Assembly (NCBI GenBank): GCA_037176705.1
Contig: CM073885.1
Coordinates: 162,554,290 to 162,618,289, forward strand
Origin: Molossus alvarezi
Taxonomy: Eukaryota > Chordata > Mammalia > Chiroptera > Molossidae
DNA length: 64,000 nt
Direction of reading: 5' to 3'
Position numbers and translations under genes: made by a program. Position 1 is the first letter of the stretch; each line of letters opens with the position of its first letter. Below, in pieces: positions 23,259 through 35,373 of this stretch. The notes under the pieces are model-generated. The model did no database searches, was not told the origin of the DNA, and was given only the letters and a program-made list of their open reading frames with translations.

Positions 23259-26200
23259 TTATATTCCACAAATAAGTGAGATTATATGGAACTTGTCTTT
23301 CTCTGTTTGGCTTGTTTCACTTAGGATGATACTTTCAAATTCCCTCCATGTAGTCTCAAAGGATAAGAGATCTTTCTTTCTGACTGCTGCATAGTACTCC
23401 ATTGTGTATATGTACCACAGCTTTTTGATCCATTCGTCTACTGATGGACACTTGGGCTGTATCCAGATCTTAGCGATTGTAAATAGTGCTGCTACAAACA
23501 TGGGGGTACAGGTATTCTTTCTGATTGGTGTTTCTGGCTTCTTAGGGTATATTCCGAGAAGTGGGAACACTGGGTCAAATGGAAGATCAATTTTTAATTT
23601 TTTGAGGTGACAACATATTGTTTTCCATAGTGGCTGCACCAGTCTGCATTCCCACCAGCAGTGCACTAGAGTCCCCTTTTCTCCACACCCTCACCAACAC
23701 TTGTTGTTTGATGATTTGTTGATGGCAGCCATTTTGACAGGTGTGGGGTGATACCTCATTGTTGTTTTAATTTGCATCTCTCTGATGATTAGTGATGATG
23801 AGCATTTCTTCATGTTTCTTAGGCATTTGTATGTCCTATTTGGACAGTTGTCTATTTAGTTCCTCTGCCCATTTGTTAATTGGATTCTTTGTCTCCCTTT
23901 TGTGGAGTTGTATGAGCACTCTATATGTATTGGAAATTAACCCCTTATCTGATATATCATTGGCAATTATGCTCTCCCATACAGTGGGTAGCCTTTCTGT
24001 TTTGATGATTGTATCTTTTGCTGTGCAGAAGCTTTAGAGTTTGATGTAGTCCCATGTGTTCATTTTCTCCTTTGTTTCTATTGCCTTAGGTGATGTGTCA
24101 GTAAAAATTCTGCTGCGTATGATGTCTGAAATTTTGTTGCCCACAGTCTCTTCTAGGATTTTTATGGATTCATGAGTTACATTTAAGTCTTTTATCCATT
24201 TTGAGTTTATTCTTGTGTAGGGTGTAAGTTGATGGTCTAGTTTCATTTTTCTGCAAGTAGCTGTCCAATTTTCCCAGCACCATTTATTAAAGAGGCTGTC
24301 CTTACTCCATTGTATGCTTTTGCCACCTTTGTCAAATATTAATTGAGCATATTGCCTTGGGTCCATTTGTGGGTTCTCTGTTCATTTCCACTGCTCTATA
24401 TACCTGTTCTTGTGCCAGTACCAGGCTGTTTTGATTATAGTGGCTTTGTAGTATAACCTGAAATCTGGTATTGTGATCCCTCCAACTTTGTTCTTCCTTT
24501 TCAAGATTGCTGTGGCTATTCGAGGCCTTTTTTGGTTCCATAAGAACTTTTGAAGTAATTGTTCTAATTCTGTGAAGTATGCCGTTGGTATTTTGATGGG
24601 GATTGCATTGAATCTATAGATTGCATTGGGTAATATGGACATTTTAATTATGTTAATTCTCCCAATCCATGAACAGGGTATGTGCTTCCACTTTTTTCTA
24701 TCTTGTTCTATTTCTTTTTTCAATGACCTGTAGTTTTCTGCGAATAGGTACTTTATTTCTTTGGTTAAGTTTATTCCTAGGTATCTTAATTTTTTTGCCA
24801 CAATGGTAAATTGGATTGTTTGCTTAGTTTCTCTTTCTGTGATTTCATCATTGATGTATAAGAATGCCATCGATTTCTTGACATCAATTTTGTATCCTGC
24901 TACTTTGCCAAATTCATTTATTAAGTCTAGTAAACTTTTGATGGAGTCTTTGGGGTTTTCTATGTACAGTATCATGTCATCTGCAAATAATGACAGTTTT
25001 ACTTCCTCCTTTCCAATTTGGATTCCTTTTGTGTTTTCTGCCTGTCTGATTGCTGTGGCTAAGAATTCCAGTACTATGTTAAATAGGAGTGGTGAAAGTG
25101 GGCATCCTTGCCTTGTTCCTGTTCTTAAGGGAAATGCTTTTAGTTTTTGCCCATTGAGTATGATGTTGGCTTTAGGTCTTTCATATATGGCCTTTATTAT
25201 GTCGAGATATGATCCCTCTATTCCCACACTGCTGAGCATTTTTATCAGAAATGTATGCTGGGTTTTGTCAAAGGCTTTTTCAGCATTTATTGATATGATC
25301 ATGTGGTTTTTATTCTTCATTTTATTTATGTGGTGTATCACATTTATGGATTTGTGAATATTGTACCAGCCTTGCATTCCTGGGATGAATCTCACTTGGT
25401 CATGGTGGATAATTTTTTTGGTGTATTGCTGGATTCGATTTGCGAGTATTTTGTTTAGGATTTTGGCATCTATGTTCATCAGGGATATTGGCCTGTAGTT
25501 TTCTTTCTTTGTTGTGTCTTTTTCTGGTTTTGGAATTAATATTATGCTGGCTTCATAAAATGAGTTTGGAAGTCTTCCTTCTTCTTGAAGTTTTTGAAAT
25601 AGTTTGAGGAGAATGGGTATTAGTTCTTCTTTGAATGTTCGGTAAAACTCCCCCGTGAAGCCATCCGGGCCTGGGCTTTTGTTTGCTGGGAGAGTCTTGA
25701 TTACATCTTCAATTTCTTCTGTTGTTATTGGTCTGTTCACTTTTTCTGTCTCTTCCTGATCCAGTTTTGGGTGACTATGTTTTTCTAGAAATTTGTCCAT
25801 TTCGCTTAGATTGTCGAATGTGTTGCCATATAATTGTTCATAGTAGTTGTTAACAATCTTTTGTATTTCTGTGGTGTCAGTTGTTATCTCTCCTCTTTCA
25901 TTTCTGATTTTGTGTATCTGGGTTCTCTTCTTTGTTTCTGGGTGAGTCTAGCTAAGGGTCCATCAATCTTGTTTATCTTTTCGAAAAACCAGCTCTTTGT
26001 TTTATTGATCCTCTGAATTGTTTTTTTGGTCTCTATGTCATTTATTTCTGCTCTGATCTTAATATTTCCTTCCTTCTACTTGCTCTGGGGTTTTCTTTTC
26101 GTTTGATCTCTAGTTCTTTAAGTTGTGAGGTTAGGTAGTCTATTAGAGATTTTTCTTCTTTTTTGACGTAGGCCTGTAGTGCTATGAACTTCCCTCTCAG

Positions 26201-27079
26201 AACTGCTTTTGCTGCATGCCATAGATTTTGTGTGGTTGTGTCTTCATTATCATTGGTTTCCAGGAAGTTTTTGATTTCTTCCTTGATCTCCTTGGTGACC
26301 CATTCATTGTGTAATAACATGCTATTTAGCTTCCATGTGTTCAAATGTCTTTGTTTTTTCTTCTTGCAATTGATTTCTAGTTTCATGCCATTGTGGTCTG
26401 AGAAGATGCTTGATATAATTTTAATCTTCTTGAACTTGTAGAGACTTAGTTTGTGCCCTAACATGTGGTCTATCTTCGAGAATGTTCCATGTGCACTTGA
26501 GAAGAATGTGAATTCTGTAGTTTTGGGGTGTAGTTCTCTGTAGATATCTATTAAATCCATTTGGTCTAGTGCTTCATTTAGAGTCTCTGTTTCCTTGCTA
26601 ATTTTTTGTCTAGAGGATCTATCCAGTGATGTGAGTGCGGTGTTGAAGTCCCCTGCTATGATTGTATTGCTATTGATTTCTCCTTGGAAGTCCTCTAGAA
26701 GTTTTTTTATATATTTTGGTGCTCCTATATTGGGTGCATATATGTTTATCAAGGTTATATCTTCCTGTTGGATAGATCCTTTCAATATTATGTAGTGGCC
26801 TTCTTTGTCTCTAGTTATGGCCTTCATTCTGAAATCTATTTTATCAGATACAAGTATTGCTACCCCAGCTTTTTTTTCTTTTCTGTTTGCTTGAAAGATT
26901 TTTTTTCCATCCCTTCACTTTCAATCTATGTGAGCCTTTGTTGTGAGGTGGGTGTCTTGCAAACAACATATAGATGAGTCATGCTTTCTTATCCAATCAG
27001 CTACTCTGTGTCTTTTTATGGGAGCATTCAGTCCATTTATATTTAATGTGATTATTGATATGTACTTATTTATTGCCAT
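23259..27079 (-). pseudogene. L1-B ORF2 (endonuclease, reverse transcriptase, C-terminal cysteine motif), frameshifted
   Basis: L1 ORF2 makes the endonuclease-reverse transcriptase that copies L1 RNA into genomic DNA. The total span of about 1270 codons matches the usual family length. The chosen start is Met at 27079 ('MAINKYIS...TLNINGLN'), the position equivalent to human ORF2. An in-frame Met lies 11 codons upstream. The endonuclease is at 26042-27079 with GDFNT, SKIDH and SDHN. The reverse transcriptase is in a 472-codon uninterrupted piece at 24382-25800, with [18 protein letters not shown] and the catalytic FADD. The C terminus (23259-23666) includes HCWWEC. Frame breaks lie near 26880-26935, 25800-26040, 24370-24540 and 23670-24030. 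The usual QETHL reads QDTHL. Confidence 0.93.
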
Positions 27080-27124
27080 TTTTGTTTGGTGTGGTTCTAT
27101 TTTCCTTCCCATTACTCCTGGTAA

Positions 27125-28036
27125 TTACAGCAGTCCTTTTAACATTTCTTGCAGTGCTGGTTTGGTGCTAATGTATTCCCTTAGCCTTGTTTTGTCTGAA
27201 AAGCTCTTTATTTGACCTTCTATTTTGAATTATAGCCTTGCTGGGTAGAGTAGTCTTGGAATCAGATCCTTGTTTTTCATGACCTTGATTACTTCATGCC
27301 ATTCCCTTCTAGCCTATAGTGTTTCTTGTGAAAAGTCAGCTGAGAGCCTTATGGGGTTTCCTTTGTAGGTAACCTGTTGCTTATCTCTTGCTGCTTTTAG
27401 GATTCTCTCTTTGTCTTTAATTTTTGGCAGTTTGATTACTATGTGTCTTGGTGTTGGATTGTTTGGGTTTCTTACTCGGGGCTCTCTGAGCTTCTTGAAC
27501 TTGAATGCCTTCTTCCTTCACCAAATTAGGGAAGTTTTCTGTCACTATTTCTTTGAATATAATCTCTAGCCCTCGCTTATTTTCTTCTTCTTCAGGGACT
27601 CCTATGATGCGAATATTATTCTGTTTACAGTTGTCCCACAGTTCTCTTAAGCTGTCTTCCTGTTTTTAATCGTTTTTTCCTTTTTGTTTTCTGATTGGTT
27701 GATTTCTTCTAGCCTTTCTTCTAATTCACTGATCTGGTCCTCCGCTTCCCCTACTCTGCTTTTTAGACCTTCCAATGTGTTTTTCATTTCTGATATGTCA
27801 TTCTTCATTTCTTCCTGTTGGTTTTTCATTTCCAACTGGTTTATTTTAAACATTTCTATGTCTTTACTCATGGTGCTCATATCCTTACACATGCTGTTCA
27901 GCTTCAGCAACATCATGGCTCTAAATTCTAGTTCGGTTAACTTGCTTAACTGCACCTCATTTATTTCATATTCCGTAGAGGTCTCTTGTTCTTTCATTTG
28001 GCTTTTGTTTCTGTATCTCATCATTTTGGCTATCAC
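27125..28036 (-). pseudogene. L1-B ORF1 (RNA-binding coiled-coil protein), frameshifted
   Basis: ORF1 protein trimers coat L1 RNA and have chaperone activity. The first 129 codons (27647-28036) are open, with a basic N terminus and a long heptad region ('EMKNTLEGLKSRVGEAEDQI') forming the coiled coil. The RNA-recognition and C-terminal regions follow in other frames: 'IIGVP' near 27600 and 'LQEMLKGLL' just before the stop at 27125. The length of about 303 codons is normal. A 46-base gap separates it from the chosen ORF2 start, as in other mammalian L1s. Confidence 0.9.
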
Positions 28037-28639
28037 AGTAGGCTTTGGAGCCTGGCAAATTTTCCCTGTGGTTGTTGGTGTTCTGCTGTTTGTGGCTCCC
28101 TCTTCTGGGTTTAGATGCGCCAGGGAGGACCCACTTTAAACACCACCGTCAAGTCTTAGCTTTTCTGGTTAGTGTTGCAGGCCCAGGGAATGGTAGTTAT
28201 CCTCTAGCTTTTTTTGCCTGGAGGCTATTAGTAGAGGCCACCTGCAGACTTTTGGTTTCTGAGTTGCCTGAAAAACTCTCTCAGGTGCTCAGTGTAAGAG
28301 GATTTCCTTAGAGTGAGGCAGGTGTTCGTTGTTAATGGGCCTCAATTAGCATTTCAATGGCCACCAGGTGGGGTTGAATCTCCCAGGGAGGTTCCCCTGC
28401 CTCTCCCCATGGCCCTGAGAAGGAGTAAAATGACCACAGTCCTGCGTGGCTGCACTCAGCAAAAGCTCTTAGCACCCTCCAAAACCCGAGTGTCCCCACA
28501 CAGTTCCAGTCCAGTCTGCCTTCCCTCTGCCGGAGCCCAAGGTGAGTGGCTGCTGCCAATATAGCCTCTGTCCAGACTCTGCATTGTGGAGCCGCCTGGG
28601 ACTTTTAACCCTAGGGCGCTGCTTCCAATCAAGGGCGGT

Positions 28640-28990
28640 GTGTCTGTGGCACCAGCTGAGGGGGTTGCACTCAGCAGAAGCCCCAGGACTGAGCCGCGGT
28701 AGCGGGACACTGCAGAGGTGGCAGTAGCATCCAGCACAGTCCCCTGGTCCATACGAGTCCGCGTGGCACCCGCCGAGGGCTTAGCAGGTAGAGTTCGAGG
28801 GACTCAGCCTTGGTAGCAGCGTCCCGCTGAGTCCCCTGGTCCCCGCGAGTCTGTGTGGCACCAGTGGAGAGCTTAGCAGGCAACAGAGTTCCCAGGGCCC
28901 ATGCAGGGTTGCAAGGGAGGCGGTAGCAGTAACTTCCCGCCGAGTTCCCTGGTCCCTGCGCAGGCCACTGCGACCGTGGGCTCCTGGCCC
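28640..28990 (-). repeat. Tandem degenerate repeats in the L1-B 5' UTR
   Basis: The motif AGTCCCCTGGTCC occurs at 28738-28750 and 28830-28842, and as AGTTCCCTGGTCC at 28943-28955. A second motif, TGTGGCACC (or CGTGGCACC), occurs at 28645-28653, 28762-28770 and 28854-28862, followed each time by a 'gag..cttagcagg'-like sequence. The spacings are 92-117 bp. This is about three imperfect CpG-containing units in the promoter-bearing part of the element, like the monomers of rodent L1 promoters. Function is inferred. Confidence 0.75.
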
Positions 28991-29154
28991 CCTCTCGTGT
29001 CCTCACAAGCCTACCAGGATTGAGTGGGTGTTTCTGGTTATGTGATCCTCCACGGTGTCTTTCGGCTGCCCTTTCCTGACAATTTGCCTTTATTTTCGTT
29101 GTAAATCCAGTTTGGTCCTGAGAGGTGGTCTCTGTTGCTCCATTCACTTTGCCA

Positions 29155-29161
29155 CCATTTT
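29155..29161 (-). promoter_or_regulatory. YY1-like site at L1-B 5' end
   Basis: CCATTTT on the plus strand (AAAATGG on the element's sense strand) lies within the first dozen bases of the element. This position is comparable to the YY1 site of human L1. Function is inferred from position and core match. Confidence 0.45.
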
Positions 29162-29282
29162 CTCCTGGCTGTCCATTTTTTAAGTCAAAAGTGATGTAGT
29201 TGGTTTTTTAAAAAAACATACATGTTGGAATCAGAATGACCAAATTTGAGTTTAGTCCATGTCATTTAGTAGGACTATTATA

Positions 29283-29400
29283 TTTGACAATTCACTTAAT
29301 ATATATGTCTCAATTTCTCCCATTTATAAAACAGGTTAATAATACCATCTGTCTCAGAATATTATTATGAGAATTAAATGAGATATATTGGGCATTAGAA
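29283..29400 (-). repeat. MIR SINE relic, antisense
   Basis: Collinear with reverse MIR: 'gtctcaatttctcccattta', 'aaaacaggttaataatacc' and 'tatgagaattaaatgagata'. Confidence 0.75.
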
Positions 29401-30384
29401 TTATTATTAACACAATGGTACAAGCTAACATATGGAATTATATTTAGTATATGGGGTAGGTCAAGCCCTCCTGTTCTTCAGCCCTCTTTATTCACTAGTT
29501 TCAAGTAGAATTATTCAAAAAGCATCATCTTTCTTGTGATATTAAAAATTAAGATATAGAAAGGAGCATAGTTTAAAGTTCTAGCCTACATAAACTTTAT
29601 TCTGCACCACACAAGGGATGTGTCTCAAGAGCAGGCCTTAGTGAAATGGTATTCCATTGAGCTCTCCTTCTGTACTATGGAGCTGACTCTCCTTGACTTA
29701 AGCTGTATTGCACATCCAAACACACTTATTATATAGGTCACCCTGTCTTCAAGAAATCTCTATCATTCCACACACAAAAAAAGTCACGCTTGGTTTATTT
29801 CTGATTACTCTATCTGAAACAATGCCACATTGTTAGCCAAATTGATATTTCTAATCTTGAGATTATTAGTGGAATATGGATTCTGGTCCAAATATCTATT
29901 TCAACTTTCAATAAAAAGATTAAGTTTTTGCTCCCCTTGCTTAGTGACTTATGACATAAAAGCAATCCTTCAAATAAAAATTTAAAAATTCACTTTGCAA
30001 TAGCATGTTATGTTTGAGTAAGTTTCTTTTGTAAATCTATCCCTTCAGGGGCCATGTAACACCATAATTGTGGTGAGGAACACTGCCTGATCTGACCAAT
30101 AAAAAGTTTGTGTTACCCAGGTGTTCTTCTCACTTCAAATAATTTATTTTAATTAAAGAATTTGTTCTGGTAAAAACTGTTTCATTCGGAATTCCAATCC
30201 GACTTGGGTCTTTTGGTTGGGCTCTATGGTATAATTGTCCTTGGAATAGGTATTGTCCATGCTGAGCAGATCATGTCAGAGTTATGTGATTACTTAACCT
30301 GTACATTTTCCAGATTATTAAGTGCTTTTCTGTGCCATTATAATCATCATGTGAAGGTTTAACAAAGAAAAAATATTTTCTCAT
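29401..30384. other. Unrecognised intergenic sequence
   Basis: No gene or repeat is recognised in this stretch. Confidence 0.5.
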
Positions 30385-30500
30385 TAATTGCTGCAGAAAC
30401 TAAAGTTTAGAAAGGTCGCATATACATGTAGTGACAAAACTAGAATTTTAATCTAGTCCTTTTGATTCCAAAGCAAGGTTCTTTCCAATATACTTGAGAT
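30385..30500 (+). repeat. MIR SINE relic
   Basis: The core and end are recognisable: 'agaaactaaagtttagaaag', 'tgacaaaactagaatttta', then 'gattccaaagcaaggttctt'. Confidence 0.65.
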
Positions 30501-33324
30501 GCTTATTATGATGATATTGGTATTTGTGTGGTGTCAACTTTTTAAAATATTTTTGTTAAGTAAAAATATGTGGTATAGGAAAGCTGAGATAAATGCAAAT
30601 AGCCATTTTCACTATGAATTCCTCAGAGCCCTCAACATAATAATATTTGTCATAAGGTAAAAGAAGGAGATACAGTTGGAGGGTTTCTCAAACTTACTTG
30701 TACAAGAAATCTTTTTTTTCTTAGTGATCTCATGAACAAATTTTCTGAGTAATTCCTTTTTGTAAATGTGTCTTAAGATACTTATTTGAAACTGTTAATG
30801 GGCTTCTTCCTTTAGTTTCAGTCCTCTTTCCTCTTCATATCTTATCTTATGAAGTAGATTAAGTATGTCTTTGGGGTCCTTCCATCACACTTTAATTCCA
30901 CTCCCCATTTTCCTAGGCCTTAGTACCCATTTGTCTGTTTAGGCAATAGTCTTTATTTTATCCTTATTAGATCTTGTTCTCCATCTCCCAAAATATTTGT
31001 TGATTTTCAGAAATTAACCTTAGGTGTTATCTCTCTAGCCTTATCTGCATTTTAATACAGAATTCTTTGAAGAGTGAAAATAATTCAGCCTACAAGAATA
31101 AATACTAATGTGGCATTTCAGGCACAATATTAAATGGTGGGGAAACTGCTTTTACCAATATCAAATGATAGAGAACTCTGTTTAGGCCTATGAAACCATG
31201 GCACCTTGGGCAATTCTAAGGCTAGCTGGTGATGAGGTTAAGTCTGTGATTCACTCTAATGCCCATTAGAGCGCAGAGATATTGGAAACTGTGTTATGCA
31301 CAATTTAGGAAAATTGGATCAGATGTAATGATTTAGGAATAAAATCTCAGAGGCCATGATCTACACGCTTCTAGGCTTGATGATTGAGTAACAGAAAACT
31401 TGGAAACCATGTGTTCTACTATTCAATTTTATCATATAATGGATGAAGGCAGAACATTTTAGTTATTATTTTTGCTTGTTTGCCTATTGGTTTATTTGTT
31501 TCTTGGTAATGAATGCTCTGTCCTGAAGAGTAAAATTAACAGTCACCTCTACCCACTATCTAAATTCAAAATCAGTCATTTTCTATAGTATTTTTTATCC
31601 TGAAGATTTTGTACTGTGAAAATCACTGTGATTTTATTCAATCAAAGCGTTGTACAGAACTCACACTTTACAAATGTAGAAACAATATTTATTTAGAAAG
31701 GTACTAACCAAAGAATCAAGAGTACTTCACACTTACCTTTCACTTAAATTGCAAGAAAACTACCAAAACAATCACAACAATCAAAACAAACTAACAATGT
31801 ACCTGTCAGTAGAAAGATGAAGCTCAGAAAGTTTTACTGCCTTGTACAGGTAAAGTAAAAACTCAGAAATTTCTCTGATCAGTTGGGAATTTGAATAATG
31901 AAACAGATTAGAAAAATGCAAATGTAGTCTACTATTCTCTGCATCTACAAGAAGACAGTTATGAGGGCTTTCAAAATATAGTATCTAGCTGCACCACAAG
32001 TCGGATGTTGAATTTAGTTTAAATAAAACCATTTATCCAAATGTTAAATGTGTTCAAATCTTACATTCTGAAGGACCTTCTGCTTTAGTTAATAATGGTG
32101 TTTGTGATTCTCTACCAGTCATTTTAAAATGTGACTACCTTTATTTCCTTAGCTGTGTCTTCAAAAATAGAATCTGATGTCCCAATAAGTCTCTCTGTGG
32201 TATCCCTAATTCGCTTCCTGTTTTTAGCTGTAGTCATTTTATCATACATTTTCTCTCATTCCTCTGGCTTTCTTTTGTTTTCCTTCAAAGTGTTTATATT
32301 TACAGTAAACTCATGGGGCCATACATCCCACCCTGATCTGGTAATGCAGTTCCCGTTGACTTCAGTGAAATTTCACAAGAGGATTGAGGGCAATGTTAGC
32401 CCTAAGAAAAACTCATAAATGGACTAGCATGACCATCTGATTTAGAGAGTTCCACTATAAATCGTAATGGAGACATTAGCAAAGACACTCAGGAGGGCGC
32501 ATCACAGGGATGTTCTTCCCTCAAATGCAGCTAAAACAAGAACTGAACTAAACTGCCTATGTCTTGCTTTAAGGAATGTTAGCAACAGAATGGGAAAGAT
32601 TTGAAATAAATTCTCAGCTGCGGAATTTTACACTAGGGACTGTGTCTTTGAGTAGGCTCTGACTACTTAAATAAAAAATGAAATTAAGCATTTTTGAGTT
32701 TTTTCAATTACTCTACTGCTAGCATTTCCCAAATCACCTGCACTACCAAATGAGGTGCTTGGTATGATGTGGCCTTGAAAGGACCTGTCTGCCACCTCTT
32801 CTCCCTTTAAACAGCAGTGGCTATTTATTATATTTCAGTCCAGGCTGTCATGTACACTCTCTAGTGTGGTATAATTTAAAGGGATATATATAATTTAATA
32901 TATATAAACATCCCTTGAATTGATAGTGAGAACAATGACTCAGTTGATATTTCTAACAATTTTAGATACTGTGATTATAAGGGATAAGATGTATCATCAA
33001 GAGACTTTCTGAAAATTTAGAATCAGTTACAAACAATATCTTATTTTAAAACTTGATTGATGTGCCCCAGCTTTTATCTATTTATGTTCTAAAACAATGA
33101 TTTCATTTAAGAATTCTTGCAGACTCTTTTATAGTTTTCTGATAATATCCAGTTGCATAACAGTTGAAGTTGACTCCTGGAGAGTTAGCATAAGTCTACA
33201 TAAATCAAAATGTTTTAAGAGATGTAAATAGAAATTTTCTCTTCTCATTAAGTCAGAAAAAATTAGCAAATATCTTTATCAACAAGATATAAATTTCTTA
33301 TGGGCACACATATTTCTTCCCAAA
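30501..33324. other. Unrecognised AT-rich intergenic sequence
   Basis: This 2.8-kb stretch has no recognised repeat or gene. The only frame above 90 codons (plus, 32131-32418) has a hydrophobic middle but no recognised domain, flanking signals or repeat origin. I treat it as chance. A TATATA cluster lies at 32884-32908. Confidence 0.5.
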
Positions 33325-33725
33325 AGTTTTCCATTATACTTAGAATAAAATTCAAAAATTCCTACAATGTTTTAAATGAATTGTCTTATATAAAATGATT
33401 CCTGGTAACCTCATTTTTTACCATTTTCCTCCTTCCTCAGTCTGCTGCAGTTACGCTAACCAACATGTTTGATGTTCCTTAGATATGCTAAGCATGCTCT
33501 GACTTAGATCATATGGCTCAATTCATTTTATTTTGGTCCTGATTCATATATTATTTCACCAGAGGTGTTTTCTCTGATCATATAATCTAAAGATTATACT
33601 TACCACCCTTTCACCCTGCCAAATATTTTGAAATAAAGTGGTTAGTGCTAACATGATTATGTCTCATTCCTATAAGCTCTCTGCCCAAAGCAGTGATTGG
33701 CACACGATAGGTACTAAAGAGCGGA
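33325..33725 (+). repeat. L2 LINE 3'-end relic
   Basis: Collinear with the L2 3' end over about 400 bp: 'cttagaataaaattcaaaaa', 'catgctctgacttagatc', 'gaggtgttttctctgatca' and finally 'gtgattggcacacgataggt'. This is an old mammal-wide repeat. Confidence 0.7.
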
Positions 33726-34059
33726 ATGGCATCATTCTACTACGTCACCATCTAGATTTGTTAATGATTTGGGGGAAATTACCATATCAGTGACATTGTG
33801 TATATTTTCTATTACTTTACATCGGAAGACAAATTAGTTTGTTTCAGTAATTATTAAGATGGTGACTGCCAAAACTTTCATGTGAAAAGTTCTGTTTTGT
33901 CTTTGTTATTAACCAGTAGTTGATGGAGTAATATAACACATTGAGATGGTGTAAATATTTTGTCCCTGAATAATCAGCCACCCAAAAAGTTCAATATCCT
34001 TTGATGGCCCTTGCCTTAATTATATCCATGGCTGCAAAGAATTTTTTTGTTTCAGTCTA

Positions 34060-34530
34060 CATGTGTTTCTTCCATTAGCTAATATTTTTTCTGTGAAGAA
34101 GAGCTTTCTCTTCCTATTTTGCTTTCTTCATTTTTCCTTTTTTTTTTTTAATTTCATTTATGTTTCTTAGTATTGCTTTGGGTTTATAGATTCTTTTTAT
34201 ATTCTTTGTATTGTAATCTATTATAAGAATCTTAAAATTATTCTATTGTCTAACTTTAGTCAATTGGAGTTTCTCCTTTTGATATATTAAAGTCATTTGT
34301 TTCTTTTTTTTTTTTTTTCTAGTTTTTTCTAACACACCAAGATGTTATTGGCTCATCTGGTACTGTCTTTGGCTCTGTCCTTGAGTTAGCCATTTGTCCA
34401 TGGTGTCTGGTTTCTTTAAGTAGGAAATGGTATTTAGAAACCAAGATCTGAAAACTTATTGTGCCTATTGTATTGAAGTCTTACGCATGTAGGCAATTTA
34501 ACTGAACAAAAGTGGGGAATATGCAAAATC
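34060..34530. repeat. Old interspersed-repeat-like sequence, family not assigned
   Basis: The stretch with 'caccaagatgttattggctc' and 'aatggtatttagaaaccaag' reads like a medium-reiterated sequence seen in other mammals, but I cannot name the family. It also holds long poly(T) runs at about 34138-34150 and 34305-34319. Confidence 0.4.
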
Positions 34531-35059
34531 ATAAGATTATATGGAAATCTCCAAATCAAATCTTGTACTACCCAGAGCCTTCTTTCCATCTTCTTCACTC
34601 TTTTCACACTCTTACCTTTGTCCACAGTAAAAATCTTGGCTCTGAATGCTCAAAGTATTTACTTACTTGCCCGATTCTAAAATTTACCCAAGAATATACA
34701 ATTATTAGATCATTTCAATACCATAACCAATAAGCCTACTATGGAAATTTAGACTTTTATTTCAGTTATTTTTTTCCATTGAATATGCCCTACCAAATTT
34801 GTACAATTAGACCACCATGCTAAAAAAGTATATACATTTTTTCTGTGGAATTTTACATAAAGCAATGTTTCTTCATTTGTGTTTGTATTTATATGTAGGC
34901 TATGCATTTTCTTTCTCTTTGACTTTATTTTATTTTGTATATATATAAAACCTGATTCACAAGTCAACTTTCCATAATATAAAGAGGTTTACTTGTTTAC
35001 TCAGGGAAGTCTTAATCTCAGCTCCCTCTCCCTTCACCATTATCAACTCCCCAAATCCC
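34531..35059. other. Unrecognised AT-rich sequence
   Basis: Small overlapping frames on both strands (63-73 codons) have no recognisable content. No repeat is recognised. Confidence 0.45.
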
Positions 35060-35071
35060 AGCATTAAAAAG

Positions 35072-35361
35072 AATTATTTATTTATTTATGTATTTATGTA
35101 TGTATTTATTTATTTATTTATTTTTATCCTCACTTGAGGACATTTTTCCATTTTTTGTTCAGATAGAGTGGGAGGGAGAGAGAGGAAGAGAGAGAAAGAA
35201 ACATCAATGTGAAAGAGACACATTGAGTGGCTGCCACGTGCACGAACAATCAGGGCTGGGGACAAACTGCAACCGAGGTACGTGCCCTTAGCGGGAACCG
35301 AACCCGGGTTTCTCTGGACTGCAGGCCAACACTCTAACCACTGAGCCAAACCGGCCAGGGC
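35072..35361 (-). mobile_element. VES SINE, long subtype, antisense, with target-site duplication
   Basis: Reverse-complement VES: a TTTA-rich tail at the left (35072-35120), 'tcctcacttgaggac', a GA-rich block, and the head ending 'ccaaaccggccagggc' at 35361. AGCATTAAAAA flanks it at about 35061-35071 and 35364-35374. The 67- and 84-codon frames here are SINE translations. Confidence 0.95.
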
Positions 35362-35373
35362 CAAGCATTAAAA

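Larger units (their letters stand above)
22998..29165 (-). mobile_element. L1-B: full-length, relatively young L1, antisense
   Basis: A 6.17-kb LINE-1 with every part present: poly(A) and 3' UTR (22998-23258), ORF2, ORF1 and a 1.1-kb GC-richer 5' UTR (28040-29165). A perfect duplication TGGCTGTCCAT flanks it at 22987-22997 and 29166-29176. It is the best preserved L1 in the window, with long open stretches in ORF2, but it carries frameshifts in both ORFs and is not predicted to be active. Confidence 0.97.

Noticed and set aside
24761..25357. 198-codon plus-strand frame rich in hydrophobic residues
   Set aside because: Opposite-strand shadow of L1-B ORF2. The same hydrophobic wording recurs antisense to the other L1 copies (for example 61279-61704 and 43007-43375).
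24382..25800. Longest open frame in the window as a possible host gene
   Set aside because: It is plainly L1 reverse transcriptase, inside an element with poly(A), 5' UTR and target-site duplications.
22998..29165. L1-B as an active retrotransposon
   Set aside because: Frame breaks in ORF1 and ORF2 and the changed endonuclease residue make activity very unlikely.
32131..32418. 95-codon plus-strand frame in non-repeat DNA with a hydrophobic middle
   Set aside because: No recognised domain, no splice or promoter context, and AT-rich surroundings give such frames by chance. Not reported as a gene.
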